Source: T1SED10-198M sp003554345 [NCBI: Candidatus Sumerlaeota bacterium] (lineage in GTDB: Bacteria; Sumerlaeota; T1SED10-198M). Taken from it: a stretch of DNA of 7,907 nucleotides. Every line of letters begins with the position of its first letter. The stretch's first letter is position 1. Under the pieces are notes generated by a model that did no database searches, was not told the origin of the DNA, and saw only the letters and a list, made by a program, of their open reading frames with translations. The position numbers and the translations under genes are program-made. Shown in pieces: positions 6,144 to 7,907 of this stretch. The stretch is taken from contig PWGE01000156.1 of the NCBI GenBank assembly GCA_003554345.1, positions 1-7,907 of the forward strand, written 5' to 3'.

Positions 6144-7546
6144 TGAAAGCCATTGAACATCTCTGGGTCTTTTCTCTGGAGTTCCTGCGTAATCCCACAA
6201 AACTGGAAGAGAGCATGTATTTTCATTCTCTGAATCGTATGGAGAAAACATTAGCCCGGGATTTAATTCGAAATTTGCTTTTCATTGAGATGACGGGTGA
6301 AAATTTTATTCGGAAATTCAGAAAATTTCCCTGTGAGTTTCGGGCTCTCTTTATAACCGGTAGCTTCGAAATCTTATTTGCAGAAAAAATAACCACACCT
6401 GAAATTATTTCCCCACTTCTCGGAATAGTTGATCGTTACTCTTATGCTCCTGCCTGGAAAAAGATTCTTCATGGAGCCCTGGGAAATATCAGCAGAAAAC
6501 GCAGACAGATACTGCAGGATTCTTACCCCTTGGCTGTACGGTTTTCGTATCCCCAACCTGTCTTTGAGGTGCTGAAAAACTCCCTTCCTTCCCATCTGCT
6601 GGAAGAATCTCTCAGCTCGATGCATCATCCCCTTCCCGGACTGGGATTTTTGTATAATCCTTATCTTCTTCATCCCCGTGACATGGAAAAATTCTTGAAA
6701 GAACATGATTGTCAATTCTGGCAAAGCCCGTTTCACACTTATTATATACATGTGAAAAAAGGAACCGATTACCTGCTCAATAGCTCCTGGCTGGAGGAAG
6801 GTAAAATATATGTTCAGGATATGAGCATGGCAGTGTTGGCCCGTAAGATGGCCACTCAATTGGCACGGTCTCGCCGCATTCTTGATTATTGTGCGGCCCC
6901 GGGAGGTAAAACCATAGCCCTTGCAGGTGAATTGTATCCTGAGAATCCGCTTTTTGTCTGTCATGATGTGGATGAACACCGTCTGCAACTTCTGCGGGAG
7001 AATTTACAATGTCGACCCTGGATTAATGCTATCATTATTACTTCTTCCCCTTGCCAGGTAGAGGGTGAATTGCCTGCTTCTGACTTTCGCTCCTTTCTCG
7101 AAAGGAATGATATACCCCGGGCGTTGCGGGGAAAAATCCTGCGGGTTCGTGGATGGGAGGACTCCTGCTCTCATTGCTTTGATACAGTGCTTGTGGATGC
7201 TCCCTGTTCGGGTCTGGGGACAATTCATAAGTATCCTGAAATTAAATATCTCTTTCAGGAAGATGCTTCTTTTATCAGGAGTCAATATGAGCTCCTAAAA
7301 AAGGCAAAAGAGTTTGTTAAAATGAGCGGGATTTTGTATTATATAACCTGTACCCTGAATAAGCGTGAAAATGAGGAGCTGGTGTCTTCCTTTCTGAAAC
7401 AGGAATTAGCACAGGGGAGTAGCTGGACTCCTTTGAAAATGGATTCTGAGGATTTTTTAAGGATCATTCCTTCCCGGCAGATGCCGTCAGGCGGTTTTCT
7501 GGCCGGTATGTGCCGGGAACAGGAAAGGAGCGTGAAAAGGATATGA
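6143..7546 (+). CDS. rsmB: RsmB/NOL1-NOP2-Sun family 16S rRNA (cytosine-5) methyltransferase
   Basis: The 467-residue protein should use S-adenosylmethionine to make m5C in rRNA; RsmB acts on C967 of 16S rRNA. Residues about 1-135 are helical and match the position of the NusB-like RNA-binding domain that marks RsmB. VRFSYPQPVF follows, as in the family. The catalytic domain has VQDMSMAVLA (224-233), SAM motif I DYCAAPGGKT (248-257), motif IV DAPCSG (352-357, assisting Cys355) and motif VI YITCTLNKRENEE (400-412, nucleophile Cys403). It ends in a GGFLAGM block. Oddities: the usual LRVN-type motif reads FLYN (169-172), and about 35 extra residues with a CSHC (342-345) lie before motif IV. I use ATG 6143 rather than the TTG at 6140; it overlaps the kinase stop by one base and has no clear Shine-Dalgarno, so it is probably coupled. 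The symbol is by architecture; a sister m5C enzyme is possible. Confidence 0.88.
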   Translation: MKAIEHLWVFSLEFLRNPTKLEESMYFHSLNRMEKTLARDLIRNLLFIEMTGENFIRKFRKFPCEFRALFITGSFEILFAEKITTPEIISPLLGIVDRYSYAPAWKKILHGALGNISRKRRQILQDSYPLAVRFSYPQPVFEVLKNSLPSHLLEESLSSMHHPLPGLGFLYNPYLLHPRDMEKFLKEHDCQFWQSPFHTYYIHVKKGTDYLLNSSWLEEGKIYVQDMSMAVLARKMATQLARSRRILDYCAAPGGKTIALAGELYPENPLFVCHDVDEHRLQLLRENLQCRPWINAIIITSSPCQVEGELPASDFRSFLERNDIPRALRGKILRVRGWEDSCSHCFDTVLVDAPCSGLGTIHKYPEIKYLFQEDASFIRSQYELLKKAKEFVKMSGILYYITCTLNKRENEELVSSFLKQELAQGSSWTPLKMDSEDFLRIIPSRQMPSGGFLAGMCREQERSVKRI

Positions 7547-7907
7547 AACAGGTGTCAATAGCCACTCTGCTGAAAAAAAAGCAGGAAAATCAGAAAATCA
7601 CCATGTTGACTGCCTATGATCATAACATGGCGGCCTTACTGGATGAGGCTCAGGTGGATGTTATCCTGGTAGGCGACTCCCTGGCTAATGTTTTTGCCGG
7701 GGAAGAAACTACCTTAAACGTTACCATGGATCAGATGCTCTATCATGTTAGGGTGGTAGCAAGAGGAGCCAGGCGGGCTCTGGTGGTGGGGGATATGCCC
7801 TTTGGTACTTTTCAGGGTAAACCGTCGGATGCTTTTCATAATGCCGCTGATTTCTTGCGGGCTGGTGCCCGTGCTGTTAAACTGGAAGGTGGCCAGGAAG
7901 TGGCTCA
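7543..7907 (+). CDS. panB: 3-methyl-2-oxobutanoate hydroxymethyltransferase, 5' part
   Basis: PanB transfers a hydroxymethyl group from 5,10-methylenetetrahydrofolate to 2-oxoisovalerate, giving ketopantoate, the first committed step of pantothenate and coenzyme A synthesis. The 121 complete codons visible are about 45% of a usual PanB (~265 residues); the rest lies beyond the window. Clear family blocks are KITMLTAYD (18-26), VILVGDS (40-46), TTLNVTMD (56-63) and ALVVGDMPF (79-87). The metal ligands are present as Asp45, Asp84 and Glu115, with Lys113 beside them, matching E. coli D45/D84/E114. ATG 7543 overlaps the rsmB stop (ATGA), and MKQVSIATLLKKKQ fits known PanB N-termini. AAGGAG lies 12 nt upstream and AAAGGA only 1 nt upstream, neither ideally spaced. 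Small departures are Ala48 and Asn59, where most family members have Gly and Pro. Confidence 0.95.
   Translation, partial: MKQVSIATLLKKKQENQKITMLTAYDHNMAALLDEAQVDVILVGDSLANVFAGEETTLNVTMDQMLYHVRVVARGARRALVVGDMPFGTFQGKPSDAFHNAADFLRAGARAVKLEGGQEVA

Noticed and set aside
6374-6988. 204-codon open frame on the minus strand inside rsmB
   Set aside because: It lies wholly opposite conserved RsmB coding sequence and has no family features.

Overview
The window carries seven protein-coding genes, all on the + strand and packed almost end to end. Two are cut by the window edges. I saw no tRNA, rRNA, CRISPR array, insertion sequence or phage gene. The content suggests a diderm (Gram-negative type) bacterium with an LPS-like outer membrane: an MsbA-type ABC exporter followed by a Kdo/WaaP-like sugar kinase, and an exported YibQ-type 'divergent polysaccharide deacetylase'. 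Base composition is moderate and slightly AT-rich. The gene order is not the enterobacterial one, and I cannot place the organism to phylum from sequence alone.

Left block (1-3488): the 3' part of a YkgJ-type cysteine-cluster protein, then gltX (glutamyl-tRNA synthetase), then an exported polysaccharide-deacetylase-like protein that overlaps the gltX stop by one base. The deacetylase-like protein is the most unusual protein here. Its YibQ-type catalytic core sits between two beta-rich domains that resemble each other and look like golvesin C-terminal-type modules.

Intergenic region (3489-3634, 146 bp): the only real gap. It holds a convincing sigma70-type promoter with an extended -10 element. 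The predicted transcript starts almost at the foot of a perfect 9-bp hairpin. A second hairpin follows and lies exactly between a Shine-Dalgarno-like AGGAG and an ATG. The outer pairing of hairpin 1 and the base of hairpin 2 use some of the same bases, so the leader could have two alternative folds.

Right block (3635-7907): MsbA-like ABC exporter, small LPS-kinase-like protein, RsmB-type 16S rRNA m5C methyltransferase, and the start of panB (pantothenate synthesis). Junctions are +7 nt, a 1-nt overlap and a 4-nt overlap, so these four are probably one operon read from the intergenic promoter. The first two genes plausibly act together on lipid A/core maturation: the kinase phosphorylates inner-core sugar and the exporter flips the lipid. 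rsmB and panB are housekeeping genes without an obvious functional link to them.

The most rewarding points to follow up are the 5' leader of the ABC exporter gene, the golvesin-deacetylase-golvesin architecture, and the insertion with a CxxC in the RsmB-like protein.
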